A stretch of 64,000 nt of DNA, taken from the NCBI GenBank assembly GCA_963402885.1, contig OY727096.1, positions 13,559,820 to 13,623,819 on the forward strand, written 5' to 3'. The notes under the pieces are model-generated. The model did no database searches. It was not told the DNA's origin and worked only from the letters and a program-made list of their open reading frames with translations. The translations under genes and the position numbers were made by a program. This document shows, in pieces, positions 12,531-24,900 of the stretch; within the stretch, counting starts at the first letter, position 1, and every line of letters starts with the position of its first letter. Origin of the DNA: Antedon bifida. Lineage: Eukaryota; Echinodermata; Crinoidea; Comatulida; Antedonidae.

Positions 12531-12898
12531 TATACGCCTAAGGCCTAGCTCGGCGGCGGAATTAGTCTAAGCTTCGAAATCGGTCTGGAAATCGGCGTCT
12601 TTGCAAATGTTCTATATTTGATCTTATTTCACTCTCCATTAACCCCATACAAAAATCATCGGAGACAAACTATCTGTTTAAAACTATCATAAACGTTTAT
12701 TCATAACATATTACAATACAATATCTTGCATGAATCGGACATTTCGCTACCAATGTAGCAACATTGATTAACAAAATCAAAATTCAACAGTGAGGCGTGT
12801 TGACCACTACACCTGCACAAACTCATTTGCATAACAACGAACGGCATACCAAACTACGGTGAGACATACATTCTCTTCTAAACACGTAACGAAGATAA
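12531..12898. other. Unassigned sequence with one half of a repeat pair
   Basis: No coding signal was seen. 12785-12857 (CAGTGAGGCGTGTTGACCAC start, ending GGCATACCAAACTAC) recurs with a ~30-bp insertion at 13674-13783. Confidence 0.5.
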
Positions 12899-13225
12899 TT
12901 AATTTCTTTTTTACATTAAAATTGAGGGCGCTAAACATAAAATTTACGAGATCAAATACATGTAGCGAAAGCCAAAAAAAATGTGCTCTCCCTGCCTCAG
13001 CACTAAGGCCCTGCCACAGCCTTGGGGTCGTTTCCACCACATCATCACCAGATGCATTGCTAGTGCCTTCTCAAGATGTGTGGTGGAAAGGGGGACGTAT
13101 AATTCTGTGAACCCCAAACACAGTTGGTCGCATACCTTTAACTCTATTCCACCGACCAGCGTGGGAATCGAACCCACGACATACGTGTTGCCAACACGAC
13201 GCTCAGTCGCCTGAGCTAACTGGTC
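12899..13225 (-). mobile_element. tRNA-derived SINE, apparently full length
   Basis: Reading the minus strand from 13225, a complete tRNA-like cloverleaf (13225-13154) is followed by about 255 bp of body ending near 12899. The body includes the 209 bp shared exactly with 11628-11836. A tRNA head plus unrelated body is the classic SINE layout. No clear A-rich tail or target-site duplication was identified, so a tRNA gene lying next to a separate repeat remains possible. Confidence 0.6.
13154..13225 (-). tRNA. tRNA-like sequence, anticodon GGC (Ala-type) by position
   Basis: 72 nt fold as a cloverleaf. The acceptor stem is GACCAGT/GCTGGTC, the D stem GCTC/GAGC, and the T arm GTGGG-TTCGATT-CCCAC. 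The anticodon stem CGTG/CACG encloses the loop TTGGCAA, putting GGC at 34-36. The internal promoter boxes A (TTAGCTCAGGCGAC) and B (GGTTCGATTCC) are intact. No T-run terminator follows directly, which fits a SINE head better than a free tRNA gene. Confidence 0.6.
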
Positions 13226-14013
13226 ATTTTGGTTTTAACAAGGTTAATATGATATTTATGACGTAATGCTGAATTACGTAATACACGTATAAATAGACTA
13301 TTATCAACTGTTCGGTCGTGTACTATTTATGGCGTAACGGGTAATGCTCAGGTTTGAGTGCTCTACGGATATTTGTATTTTATTTTTTTTTTAATTCAAA
13401 ATAAATATTGTTTTTGAAAGCGAGATATTTAGAGGGTTATAAATGTCAGGCCTAAACAAGTGGACCTTTTTTAAAATCAGAAACAAAATTGCATGGCATT
13501 ATTTTTCATTAAATAGACTGCCATAAGAAGCCCATGTGCTCCTTCATTTTTAGTACTCATGGGTGGGCTTTTTTCCACCTTGAGTTCTTTTCGAGAGCTG
13601 CTGGGTTCCCGCCCGGAAAATGTTTTATTTACATGATTCGAACAATCTTCTAATGTAAAGATTAACAGCATCAACATTTAACAGTGTGGCGTGTTGACCG
13701 CGAATGACTAACATATTATCTTCCCCATAATACACGTGCACAAACTCATTTGCATAACAACCACGACGGCATACCAAACTGTTTAAAATGGAGCTGCAAG
13801 GTCCCCGAAAATGACATCTATTATTTTGTCAAACAACATGCGTAAGAATCTTCAGTACCCTGCCATACTTGGGCTGAGCAAAGACAATTTTGAAATATAG
13901 AGCTACATAGATTCCCGCCCGAAAAATGGCACTTTACATGATTTGAAATTATGTGAAACAAACTATTTAAGACTCACCAGGACAATAGAGCTTGTTTTTG
14001 TATGTGACTATTT
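13226..14013. other. Unassigned AT-rich stretch with repeat copy 13674-13783
   Basis: Apart from the second copy of the 12785-12857 repeat, no gene or clear element was seen. Confidence 0.5.
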
Positions 14014-14540
14014 CGCTGTGCTCCACCACTGGCGCCAAATTGGATCCACTGGAGCACAATGTATTAACATACGAAAATATATTGAAACTTAATTGGGTCC
14101 ACTCGGGCACAGTGTATTAACATACGAAAAGATATTAACATTCAGTGACTTATTTCTATTTTATATCACTGTGCTCCGCTTGAGCACAGTGTATTAACAT
14201 ACGAAAAGATATTGAAACTTAAGTGACTTCAAATTAGGTCCACTTGAGCACAGTGTATTAACATACGAAAAGATATTGAAACTTAAGTGACATTATTTCT
14301 AATTTATATCACTGTGCTCCACTGGCGCCAAATTGGGTCCACTTGAGCACAGTGTATTAATACGAAAATATTGAATCTTAAGTGACTTTATTTTTATTTT
14401 ATATCACTGTGCTCCCCTGGTGCCAAATTGTGTCCACTTGAGCACGGTGTTTTAACATACGAAAAGATATTATAATTTAGTGACTTTATTTCTATTTTAT
14501 ATCACTGTGCTACCCTGGTGCTAAATTGGGTCCACTGAGC
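14014..14540. repeat. Minisatellite, ~100-bp unit with inverted CACTGTGCTC / GAGCACAGTG boxes
   Basis: GAGCACAGTG (or a close variant) followed by TATTAACATACGAAAA recurs near 14052, 14106, 14181, 14247, 14345, 14440 and 14537. Between them lies CACTGTGCTCC...GGCGCCAAATTGGGTCC. Each unit therefore contains a 10-bp inverted pair. Unit length varies from about 54 to 105 bp through internal deletions. Confidence 0.8.
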
Positions 14541-14683
14541 AGTTACCGTTGTATTATTTCTATTATTGAAGTTAATAAAGGCATAAATGGCGCTCCGTAG
14601 GGAAGTAGAGAATGCTCCAGTCGTCGTCAGAATGACGCTCTGAATATACCTCACATACGGGCGGGGCGGGACACGACCGCCAT

Positions 14684-15502
14684 CTATGGAACGCCGTTAC
14701 TGCCTTCTTCGGCTCTTTTACCATTCGGCCCTTTACCATTTGGCTCTTTCACCATTTTATACGGCTCTTTCGTGCGTGTACTTGGGCAAGTTTGAGCAAG
14801 TTAGACTAGGCTCCATGCAGCAGTCACATTTTCCCATTTGCCCGATGTCAAGGGTCATATTTGTTGAGACGTGAAAAGGGCCGAAAGGTAAAAGCACTGA
14901 ATGATGAAAGAGCCGTATGAAATGGTAAAAGAGCCATATGAAATTGTAAAAGTGCCGAACGTAATGGTAAAAGTGCCAAACGTAATGGTTAAAGGGCCGT
15001 GTATAAAATGGTGGAGAGCCAAATGGTAAAGGGCCGAATGGTAATTTATTTATTTATTTATTTGGAATTACACCTTTAGATCGGTGGCACACTTAGCACA
15101 AAGGTGCATCCTTCACAATATAAAATATAACAATTAACAGAAAAGTAAAAAAAGGCAAAAGCAACTATCAACCCCTATCCTACCCAACCCCCGACCCCCA
15201 CCCCAATTTACATCGATATATACAGTAGATCATTACCTTACACAAATGAATACAAAACAAGATATAGTAAAAGTGTATTAAATAAAATAAACTGATAAAC
15301 ACAGCTTATTACGAAAAAACCCACCAACCCCCCTCCTTCCCCCGCCCCACCCCCCCCCCCCCAACCCCCCATTTTTTTCAATTTACTTAATGTAGCAATG
15401 TAGATAACATAGTTATTGAGTCATGGAATTCAATGAATAAAAAGAATGAATGAATGAATGAATGGTAAAAGAGCCGAAGAAGGCAGTAACGGCGTTCCAT
15501 AG
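14684..15502. mobile_element. Foldback/MITE-like element with 43-bp perfect TIRs, interrupted by a LINE tail
   Basis: The left end CTATGGAACGCCGTTACTGC is the exact inverse of the right end GCAGTAACGGCGTTCCATAG, and the match runs for 43 bp. A 4-bp duplication CCAT flanks the element (14680-14683 and 15503-15506). The interior is ~20-bp degenerate repeats (GTAAAAGAGCCGAA-type) on both orientations, so 14717-14765 also pairs with about 14997-15044. No coding capacity. Confidence 0.8.
15045..15459 (-). mobile_element. Nested non-LTR retrotransposon fragment with 9-bp target-site duplication
   Basis: Bounded by GAATGGTAA at 15036-15044 and 15460-15468, so it inserted into the foldback element. 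The left edge is a (TTTA)n tract that reads as a (TAAA)n tail on the minus strand. The right edge is a (GAAT)n tract, also tail-like, so orientation is not certain. It contains a C-rich run (15328-15370). No frame. Confidence 0.65.
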
Positions 15503-15529
15503 CCATCAAAACTAACCAATTCGAAATTT

Positions 15530-15766
15530 TGGCGGCGTGCCTGTACCACCACCACAGCCTGTACTGTGTCTCAGTGTCAGCCAGTCTAGTGGGTTATATA
15601 TACTGTATATATTACTTGATTGGAATTTAAAATACTGGTTAGGCCTAGCCTACCCTAGTGTAGACTTTGTTGATTGAATACTTGAATAACTTGGCCTAAT
15701 CCGTCCCATCCGGCCTAGGCCTAGCTGCTCTGGCCACCAACAAAAAAGGAAAGGGCCATTTATATC
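15530..15766 (+). promoter_or_regulatory. Probable CENPI promoter and 5' UTR
   Basis: A GC-richer segment between the foldback element and the first coding exon. A TATATATACTGTATATA stretch lies near 15595-15612. An in-frame TAG at 15722-15724 precedes the chosen ATG with no Met between, which supports that start. The transcription start cannot be placed from sequence alone. Confidence 0.4.
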
Positions 15767-15941
15767 ATGTCATCGAAATATCCGTCTTTGAGAAGCGATG
15801 CAGTGGTGGTATTGGCTGAAACCGTGCAAAACAGTGGAGCTGGTAAAGACTTATACAAGCCTAATAAAAGAGCTAGGCCTAGTGGAACCGGAACCGACTC
15901 CTTGATGGACCTTTCTCGGGCGATTCATTTTTTTAACGATA
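15767..15941 (+). CDS. CENPI: CENPI exon 1 (res. 1-59, ends phase 1)
   Basis: Starts at the first ATG after an in-frame stop. Ends ...FFND plus one base before GTAAGT. The stretch LMDLSRAIHFFND resembles the short helix just upstream of the conserved CENP-I core, and phase 1 matches exon 2. This is the least conserved exon, so it is somewhat less certain than the rest. Confidence 0.75.
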
Positions 15942-18900
15942 GTAAGTCTAACTATTAGGAGGATATATGTTTTATTTATCATTTATATGTGATTAGCCTA
16001 CAATCGGGACCACACGGACGATCGGGCCCAGACGATGGTTCCAGGACGATTCGGTCCTGAGACGATTCGGCTCGGGACTATTCGGCCCACTTTTGGTGGG
16101 ACTATTCGGCCCACTTTTGGGCCGAAACATCCCACTTTGTTGTGGGCCGAAAACGTCTCACTTTACTTAGACCAAATTCATATTCATTTTTTTTTTGTAT
16201 TTATCAAGTTTTTAAAGGTGTTTAACAATCCGTGGATCAGGTGCCGTTTTCGGCCACCTCGACTTGTATGGACTATACCATTATAAAAAGATGGGAAAAT
16301 AGGGGTGTCCTATTTATTAATTGAGTGTGCTAATGTGTTAAAATACTGCTGCTTTTGTTCTTTTGTTTAGTGCATTATGTTTCAGCAACAAGGGAAAACA
16401 ACTACGCCCTGCTTGCTGTAGAATTAATTTCAGTTTTCAAGTTAATACAGTATATTATGGCTCTTTATTTCTATATAATTTGTAGGTATCCTTTTCTAAA
16501 ATGGATATTAGGTGGACTCCCTAAGGTGGATATTGAATAATGTTTACGGATTTATAGATACAGAAAGTATATAAAGAAATTAGTTTTTATTCCAGTTACA
16601 AATAAAAAATATAATTTATCTAACGATAAGACAGTAGTACATATTTAACAAAGATGACAGTAGTACATTTAATAAGATCTATCACATACTGATTATTAGG
16701 TAATCAGTAAAACAAATAAACATTATAATTTTGTCAATGAATCTGTACCATTTTGTTCCCAGAAAACAGAGCGTTTGAAATTGCGTGTTTTTAGGTTTGG
16801 TTTTTCTAAAACGTTTTAAACACGTTTTTAAACATCTTCTGTTTAGAAATACATGTTCTAATTGAACGACTTTTGCATCAAAACGTTATAATAACGAATG
16901 CAAAACGGAGCTGACAATGTCGCCATGAAGAGAATGATTGGTGTCTAGAATGGAATACATGGGCAAGCCGTTTGCTGTATAAACGAGTCAAGCATTTGCA
17001 TAGACAAACCAATTACTTTCCCCGCTCTACCCAGCACCTTCTCAATTCGGTCTTTATCCCCCTTACAATCCCTTACTGATATTCCCAGCCCAACATACAA
17101 TCCCCAAATAGAACATCACTGATTAGTAAAACATAAACATTCTATAATACAAATATCCTGCTTTACCCCAAAGAACCGAGTTTCCTCAAGCAGTACAGCC
17201 TTGTATTTAACTCCTTAACTATGATCAACATGTCCACCCATTTAAGCTTTAGTCAAAAACACTCCCGAAAACGGCACCTGATCCTTATATTCAATTTATT
17301 ACTGCGAAAACCTTGTTTAATTCGTGCATTCGCCAAGCGGCCAACAGAGGGCGTAACTTGTTTACATCGTTCGCGTGACTAAAAAGTGATAATTTTCGAC
17401 AATGTTTTCAAAATGTTTGCTTTATTGCATCTTTATCCCTAGCAGGGCTGAGCGAACCCACTTGCCCGACGCCCGGGACAAGTGTTTTTTACGGTCGGAC
17501 AACCACATTTGACGTATCCTCTTGTCCCAGGACAAGCACTTTTGAAATTCAGGAAATTAAAACTAAGAGCACAGAAAACCATGTGCCAACACTTAGCCAT
17601 GTGCATTAACAAAAATAGCAAGCTTCTTCAAAGCACATTAAACCCAGTGCATTTAATACATCACTGATTGGTCAATGACCTGAGTCACATCATTATAGAT
17701 TACACGATTTTCTATTTGGGGAGGTAATTAAAACATTTTTGGACCATGCAGTGGTTGAGACATAGGTTAACTGGGTAATTAAAAAATGCCCAGTTAAAAA
17801 GAACCCCCGTAATTAATGGACTCTACCAGGTATTGTTGATGAAAAATACCATGCATCAGCATGGAGGCTGTACACACGCGAGGAGGTGGTAGGCCCAGTA
17901 TTTTCATTTTTCTCTGTACATCGTGCATGGAACGGACAATTGATAAAGTGGTTTCATAGGGAAAAGAATGTTTTTTATAAATTTACCTGTGAAATGCAAC
18001 AAGCTATTTTATTTAGTGAATTGGATAATAACAAAAACATCCTCTCTCCGTACAGAAGTTGTAGAGTAGGAGGCCTAACTTCTAGAGTATGGATGGCCTC
18101 CTGGGGCCTGAAGAGGAGGTATTTTTCTCTCTCTCCATGGTGACGGTCTAGGCCTAAGCTTTAATTTGTATTGGGCCTAGCCAGCCCTACATTAATTAGG
18201 TATTATTTTGTTAATTAATTATGCCTGGACAAAATAGAAATTATTAAAAAAAAAAAAAAAACCTAGCTAGCCGGCATAGCTGCAGTACTAAAGATCAGTT
18301 CACATGTATGACTAGCTAGGCTATGATACGTTTGTATTTATTAATAGACACCACAGTTTTTTTGGTAATTCAGTTCTTTTATTTTTTATTTAACTACTAT
18401 TTATTAATTAGGCCTACAGTACTCACACTGTTTTGTTAATAAAATAAAACCTAAAAATGACCGTTATTTTTATCAAAATATTGAGCGGGCTAAAAAAGTC
18501 TAGGCTAGGCCTATAAACTGCTGAATTTTAAATAGACAATAAACACTTGCGTGACATTTGTTGACACTTGTGTTATTTTACGCCTATATTGCGCAATTTT
18601 ACACCTATTGCGCAATAAAGAGGGACAAGTAAATTTTTTTCTCGGACAAGTGAATTCCGTGCAGGTACTTGTCCTGGGACAAGTGAAAGAAATTGAAATT
18701 CCCTCACCCCTGCCTAGTAGTACTGTCGTAATGTGGGGAGTGGGGTTATCAATATGTATAACCCCTACAGATCGTAAAGAATCCAAATAAATTGAATACG
18801 ATTAAGTATAAAATTTTGAAACAGTTTAATAAGTAATACACAACAGTATCAATAACTCCTTGTCTTTGAACTAAAACAATTCCAATATCAGTAACACTTC

Positions 18901-21900
18901 AACGATCTTGATCCGTTGATAACATTGAAAACATTGAAAACAAAATAATAATAATAATAATTTCGTCTAGTAATCTACTCTAAATCTATGAAATCCTTTA
19001 CAATCCATGTAAGTTCAAACTACAGTAAACATCTTCACACTCGAATTCTATTTTCAACCATCGTATTATACCTCTTAAAACATCGAATTATTAATTAACA
19101 AGTAATACACATCACTGATTACTCGGAAATGTTCATTCAACTCCATTCATCTCCCCTCTCGTGCGTTCTCCTCATCTGCACAAAACATCTCAAATCCACG
19201 GGGGCGCCCTACACCTCCCGTCAGTACTACCCCATAGTCTCTCTGAAAACAAAGTTTGGAGAAAAAGGCTTATTTTATGCTTATAAAATGCATATCAAAG
19301 CCGATAAATTTAAGTATGCCGAATCGTCCCAGGGCCGAATCGTCTCAGGGCCGAATCGTCCTGTTACCCAGACGATCGGGCCCATTGTAAGACTATCGCA
19401 TCTGGGCCCAAAGCGGGAGACGATTGGGCCCAACAAGGTTTTAAGACGATCCAACAAACAAGACAATCGGGGACGTTTTATTTTGGCCGCAATTCAACCA
19501 AATTTTTTAATTTTTTATGGCGCGCGTCAGTCTAGCTATGCATATTTTATCATATATCTGTCATACTTTTTAAATCGATTGGGTTTTATTGCGTTTTGTA
19601 TTTGTCGCACTAAATACATTTTCGTGATTATTATTATACATTTCGTGATCGTTTTTATAGTTATGCCTACTGTAGATTATTTATTTTTTTGGACGATGAT
19701 AATTTATTATGCCAATTATATATTTCATTTACTTTATTACAGGTGAGGAGAGGTTTTGCTTTTCCAAATTACCGTTATTTTAAAAATATGATTATTTACA
19801 GTATAATTATACTAATTTAAAGATGTATTGTCCCCCTAAAAAATAATGTTTAAAATTTTTTTTGTTGAATATGCCAAAATTTCTGCATGTACACTTTTGT
19901 TGGGTAAATCGTATTATATCCTTATATATCCTGACCATAGCAATATGCTATATACGGTAGATTCATCTTTCCTCAATCAACAGTATCATTTTATAATATT
20001 GGGTTAAAACATGTGCGCTGGTATTCCACTTGTATTGTAGGCATAGAAAGAATGCCCTATTGGTAATAAATACTCTATTACTAATTTTAATTTTTAACTA
20101 TTAATATATTTATTTTTTTTTCAGAAACAACATTTTTTACAATGATTTTCAAAGACTGAGCACACATTCACAAACATCTTGCAACCTGTAAAATAAATTG
20201 AAAACGAACATTATATACATTAGGCCTAGGCCTAAATAAACATTCATCCCTTATGTAACAAATATTGACCAAAACCAATTACAACCGCAAAAGCGTATCA
20301 GCGACGCTCCATACCGAATACCAGATGTTGATTTTTATCGGAACCAAAATATATCGAACACAAGACTATCGGGCCCTGCGCTAAGACGATCGGGCCCAGC
20401 GAATGAGACGATCAGTACCAAAATGGTTCCTAACACATGAGACGATCGGGCCAACGCATGAGACGATCGGGCCAACGCATGAGACGATCGGGCCCAACGC
20501 ATGAGACGATCGGGCCCAACGCATGAGACGATCGGGCCCATTGTTTGCATTGTAAAACCGGAATGAATTGATTGAATTGAACAGTCCAAGAAAAAAAAAC
20601 AAGCATACATTTAGGCCTACAATAAGTTTAGTTAAATGGCAACATTAACAATAAATAGGAGCTGTTTCGGGGTTCTTCAGGGATCGGAAATAAAAGTAAA
20701 AGAACTTGTCCTTAAATACCAACCCCTAAACATTTCAATTAAAAGTAAGCCTAGCTGGAGCCTAGTCTAGGTAGGCCTACTACTACTAGGCTACAGACAG
20801 GCCTAGTTAGTACTACTAGGCCTAGTAGAGTAGTAGGCTAGGTGGTAAACATCAAATTCATATAGAGACGATCAGGCCCGTTTCTTTTGAGCCCAAACCT
20901 CTTATATGTTTGGTCCAATAGTCTTTGGGCACCCAAGTGTATCATTTGTAAATCCGTTCCATTTATAGTTTTGTAATTGAGTTCTCGGCATACTGTCACA
21001 CATACAGTACATACTATACCAAGTGGATGAAATGAAATATTGTATCGTTACCGTAACCAAATTATTGATCGTATGTGGGACTCACTGACTGTGCATCCTC
21101 TGTGTAGCAGCAGTGGTGGCCTTGATTGATGTGCTTTTATTCATATGTTCTTTTTTGCTACCAAAAATATACCATCAAGCAGAAACAGGCCTTTTATAAA
21201 TGGTTTAGTACAAGCAAGAATAACTAGATTTGAACTTGTCATTTTTAGTTGTTTTTTTTTATCGGCACAACAAACACCACATGCATGTACATGCATAAAT
21301 CCATCCATTTTCGTGGACCCGATCGTAGAACCATGCACAGAAAAAGATTTATAATTTTAATGTTGATAAAACTATTCAAATATTTTATAATTCTTTTACA
21401 TAGTTTATTACATTTGTATCACAAAGTCGTGGAAAGAACACCTTTAATTTATTTTATGGTGAACAATTATAAATCCATCCATTTTCGTGGACCCGATCGT
21501 AGAACCAGGTAGGCCTATTATTACAAACACCACATACACTATATAGGCATGATAAATGGAAATTCAAATATAATTCAATGTTGAATTATTATTAACTAGA
21601 CCATCTAGGTCGTGCCCACAGATGGTTCTCGAATACAGTACATAGTAATTTCAGCGTAAAAAAGTGATTTCAAATGTACTATAAAACATTGTCGTTTACA
21701 GAAACAAATAAATAGATACAATGATTTATGTAGTCAACCAAAATTAGCACCCTGGGAATTACTTTCAAAATGAGTCCAAATTTTTGACTTGGACTCATTT
21801 AAACAAATCCAATTTGTGTTTTGTATCTAACATTAGCGTTGGGGATGAGGATAGGTACAAAGAGGAACAATTTTTTAATAATAATAATAATAATAATAAT

Positions 21901-24900
21901 GGAAATTTGTAATATATTCTTTATATTATATTATTCTTTAGATATCTTTATTATCCACTCAGTAACGAAATATTTTTGTATAGGCCTATAAATAATATAC
22001 CACTAAATAGAGTAAAACATTTCCGATTTAATACTTTGTTAAAACTGTCACTGTCATAGTCGATTGAACACCACTACGACGTTTATTATTTTAATTATTA
22101 ATTAATACAAACGTTGAGAAGCAACTGTCAGTAATGAAGTTTTATATCATTATGTATTTATAATCTAAAAGTAGGGGCTACCCACACTCACAGTAATAAA
22201 GTTTATTAGTATATTTGTTTATATTATATCTAACAGTACCTACACTCACAATAAGAAATTTTCGATTCAAATGGGGATCAAAAGTGGTTAATACTTATTT
22301 ATCAGTATTGTATAGCATTACAATACTATTTATGTTTATTCTCCAAGGGCCCATAAATTTACCTACTTGGACGTGTTAAACCACGGAGGTATGCATCCAT
22401 GGTTAAACCAAATAATTTGGAATGTTCCATTCATTGCAAATCAATACATTTTTATAAACGTATATTAAATGTATCAAAATAGCATTTTTTAAAGAAAATC
22501 GGCCTGTCTTCAACATTATGATGCTGTACTCGAACTGTTCAACCGGTTTTCAGCTATTAACAACAATTATCGTAGGAGGAGATAGGAAAATGCGAAACGT
22601 CCTCGTATTATTGTGTGCGGGTATTTTTCAAATTGACATCCATTAGACACTACAGTGTATACCACGATCGGAAAACACCCCTATTTGGGGCAAATTGTTA
22701 AACCTAAATTCGTTTTAATCGTCAATAACTAATTATCGAACTCAATTTAATTAGTAAACAGGGTTACATCAGGTGGTTAAAATCAGTACCAAAAGTACGA
22801 ACCAACTTTATATGCCATTGAGTAAACATTCTAGAAATAACACGCGATTTACCGATTTTTGCCCTTACGTAAATTTATATATAGATTAGGCTCAGGCCTA
22901 CTATAGCCTAGAGAGGCTAGCTAGGTTACATAGTTAATAAAACAGAGCCTACTGTAGTTAGTAATAATAATATAAATAGGCCTATATAGAATGATGTCAA
23001 TAAGCATATACACATACATAAAGTTTATACTAACAAATTTAATTTTATGAACGTATCTAATGATCAAATAACTGTTTTCTCATCGTAATTTAAATACAAA
23101 GTTTAAAAAACGTCAACAATTTTTAATATACATCATACATTGTACATTCCTATCCTAACAAACTATACCAAACTTTCTATTATTTAAAAGTCAATAGTCT
23201 CGGGTCCATTCAGGATTGTATAGTTTCCACAAAATGACTTCTTCGTCAGTACTTCTATGAGTGGATGATTAGTTGAAAACATGAACGCTAGTCAGATCAT
23301 ACCCAATAGCGTTTTGATCGTACAATAATTTGAGAAAACACCTCGCAACATCCTAGGTTACATGTTAATAGTGTTTTTATAATATAATTTTGATTCAGTT
23401 TTACACACATCAGACAGAGAGCCTACATTGTGTATTATGTGTATGAACTTGTTAATTGTATGACGCACTATATGACCCCCGGGAGAGGTGCATCATTTAC
23501 AAATAATCACCTCAATGAACAATGTTGCATCAATGTCCGTCACTAATTTAAAAATAGGTGCACTTTTTTTAAGCAGACTGGGTGCGCCATTGTATACATA
23601 AGGTATGACGCACTTCGGACAAATGATGCACCTCTCCAGGGGATCGTATAGTGTGTCATACAATTGACAAGTGCATTAGTGTTACGCAGATGGATATTTT
23701 GTTTCAATCAAGTACCATTTTTAATAATATAATTGAAAGTTTTGATAATTATTTGTTTACAGAGTACTCCGAGACAAAGGTACATGGCAACCTGAAATTA
23801 CAGATGGCTTTGGAAAACATACAAAAAACCGCAAAGACAGATGGATTGTCAAATGATGACATCACCTCAATTCTGGATGTTGCTTGTAGTGCCAGATTTT
23901 GTGAGTCTTCTCATAATTAGAAAACATACAAAATAGCAGCAGTTTATTTAGACACATTGCCAATGAAATTAGCAAAAATGATTAATGTTCCGATATACAG
24001 GTGACAATCCATTCACAAGACAAACATAGACATAAGATGCTCGTAGTAGAACACCTTAACAAATCTTTCAGAGTGGAGTTTGAATGAAGGACTCGGAGAT
24101 TGGTAGCTGAAACATCTTTACCACCAAGTTAGGGAGCTGCTTTATTTGTTATGTTTTAAAGTAGTGACTTGGTGGCTTCCTGCTTATCAATCCAAAGTCC
24201 TTTGCTACTATCTAAATGCTGTCAAAATAATCTATGATGCTTTTAAAAAAAAAATATATATATATATACCAATGATTTCAAGCTGTTTTTCCCTATTTAA
24301 TGTTTAGGATTATTAGTATGCCTATTAGAGTCAAAGAGTTAAATTTGTTTATCATTTACAGTACAACTAAAAAATCAATTATTGTACTGTACAGTAAATA
24401 ATATTATTATTATACCATTTCAGCTGATGCTGTGAATTCTAAACTTATAAAGTCTCTTTTACCAAATGAGAAGTTATCTGAACAAGTTATACTTAACTGT
24501 ATATCATGGATATGCACCAACAGACCATCTGCTGAGATCCAGGTAAGCCTATAAAAGTTGGTCCCTTACATTCTGGTTTATTTTATCTATGACAATTAAA
24601 AAATATTAAGCAGCATAATTACAGACCAACCAAGATTTGAAATGCGTAACACAGACTATTTGGTTGGTGCCATCTAGTACTCCTGTAGGGTCAGTGCAAC
24701 TGTTTATTTCGTATCCTAAAATCGGGTTCCCAGGACCAAGTTGCGATGGTTCAACCACCCAGCTGGACCAACATAATGTTTATGTAGAGCTAAGCTAATA
24801 TTAAGAGAGTTCGCCACTCAGCCCCATTATGGTTATAGGTATGCTGCTATATCTACTAGAAAGAGGGCTGTGACAATGTAATACAGTACATATTTTTATA

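Noticed and set aside
12807-13214. Overlapping frames on both strands around 12807-13214
   Set aside because: They read through the SINE body and tRNA head. No coding signal.
19129-19746. 205-codon + strand open frame
   Set aside because: It crosses the GACGATCGGGCC repeat cluster and ends in a hydrophobic low-complexity run typical of AT-rich DNA. No acceptor/donor logic with CENPI.
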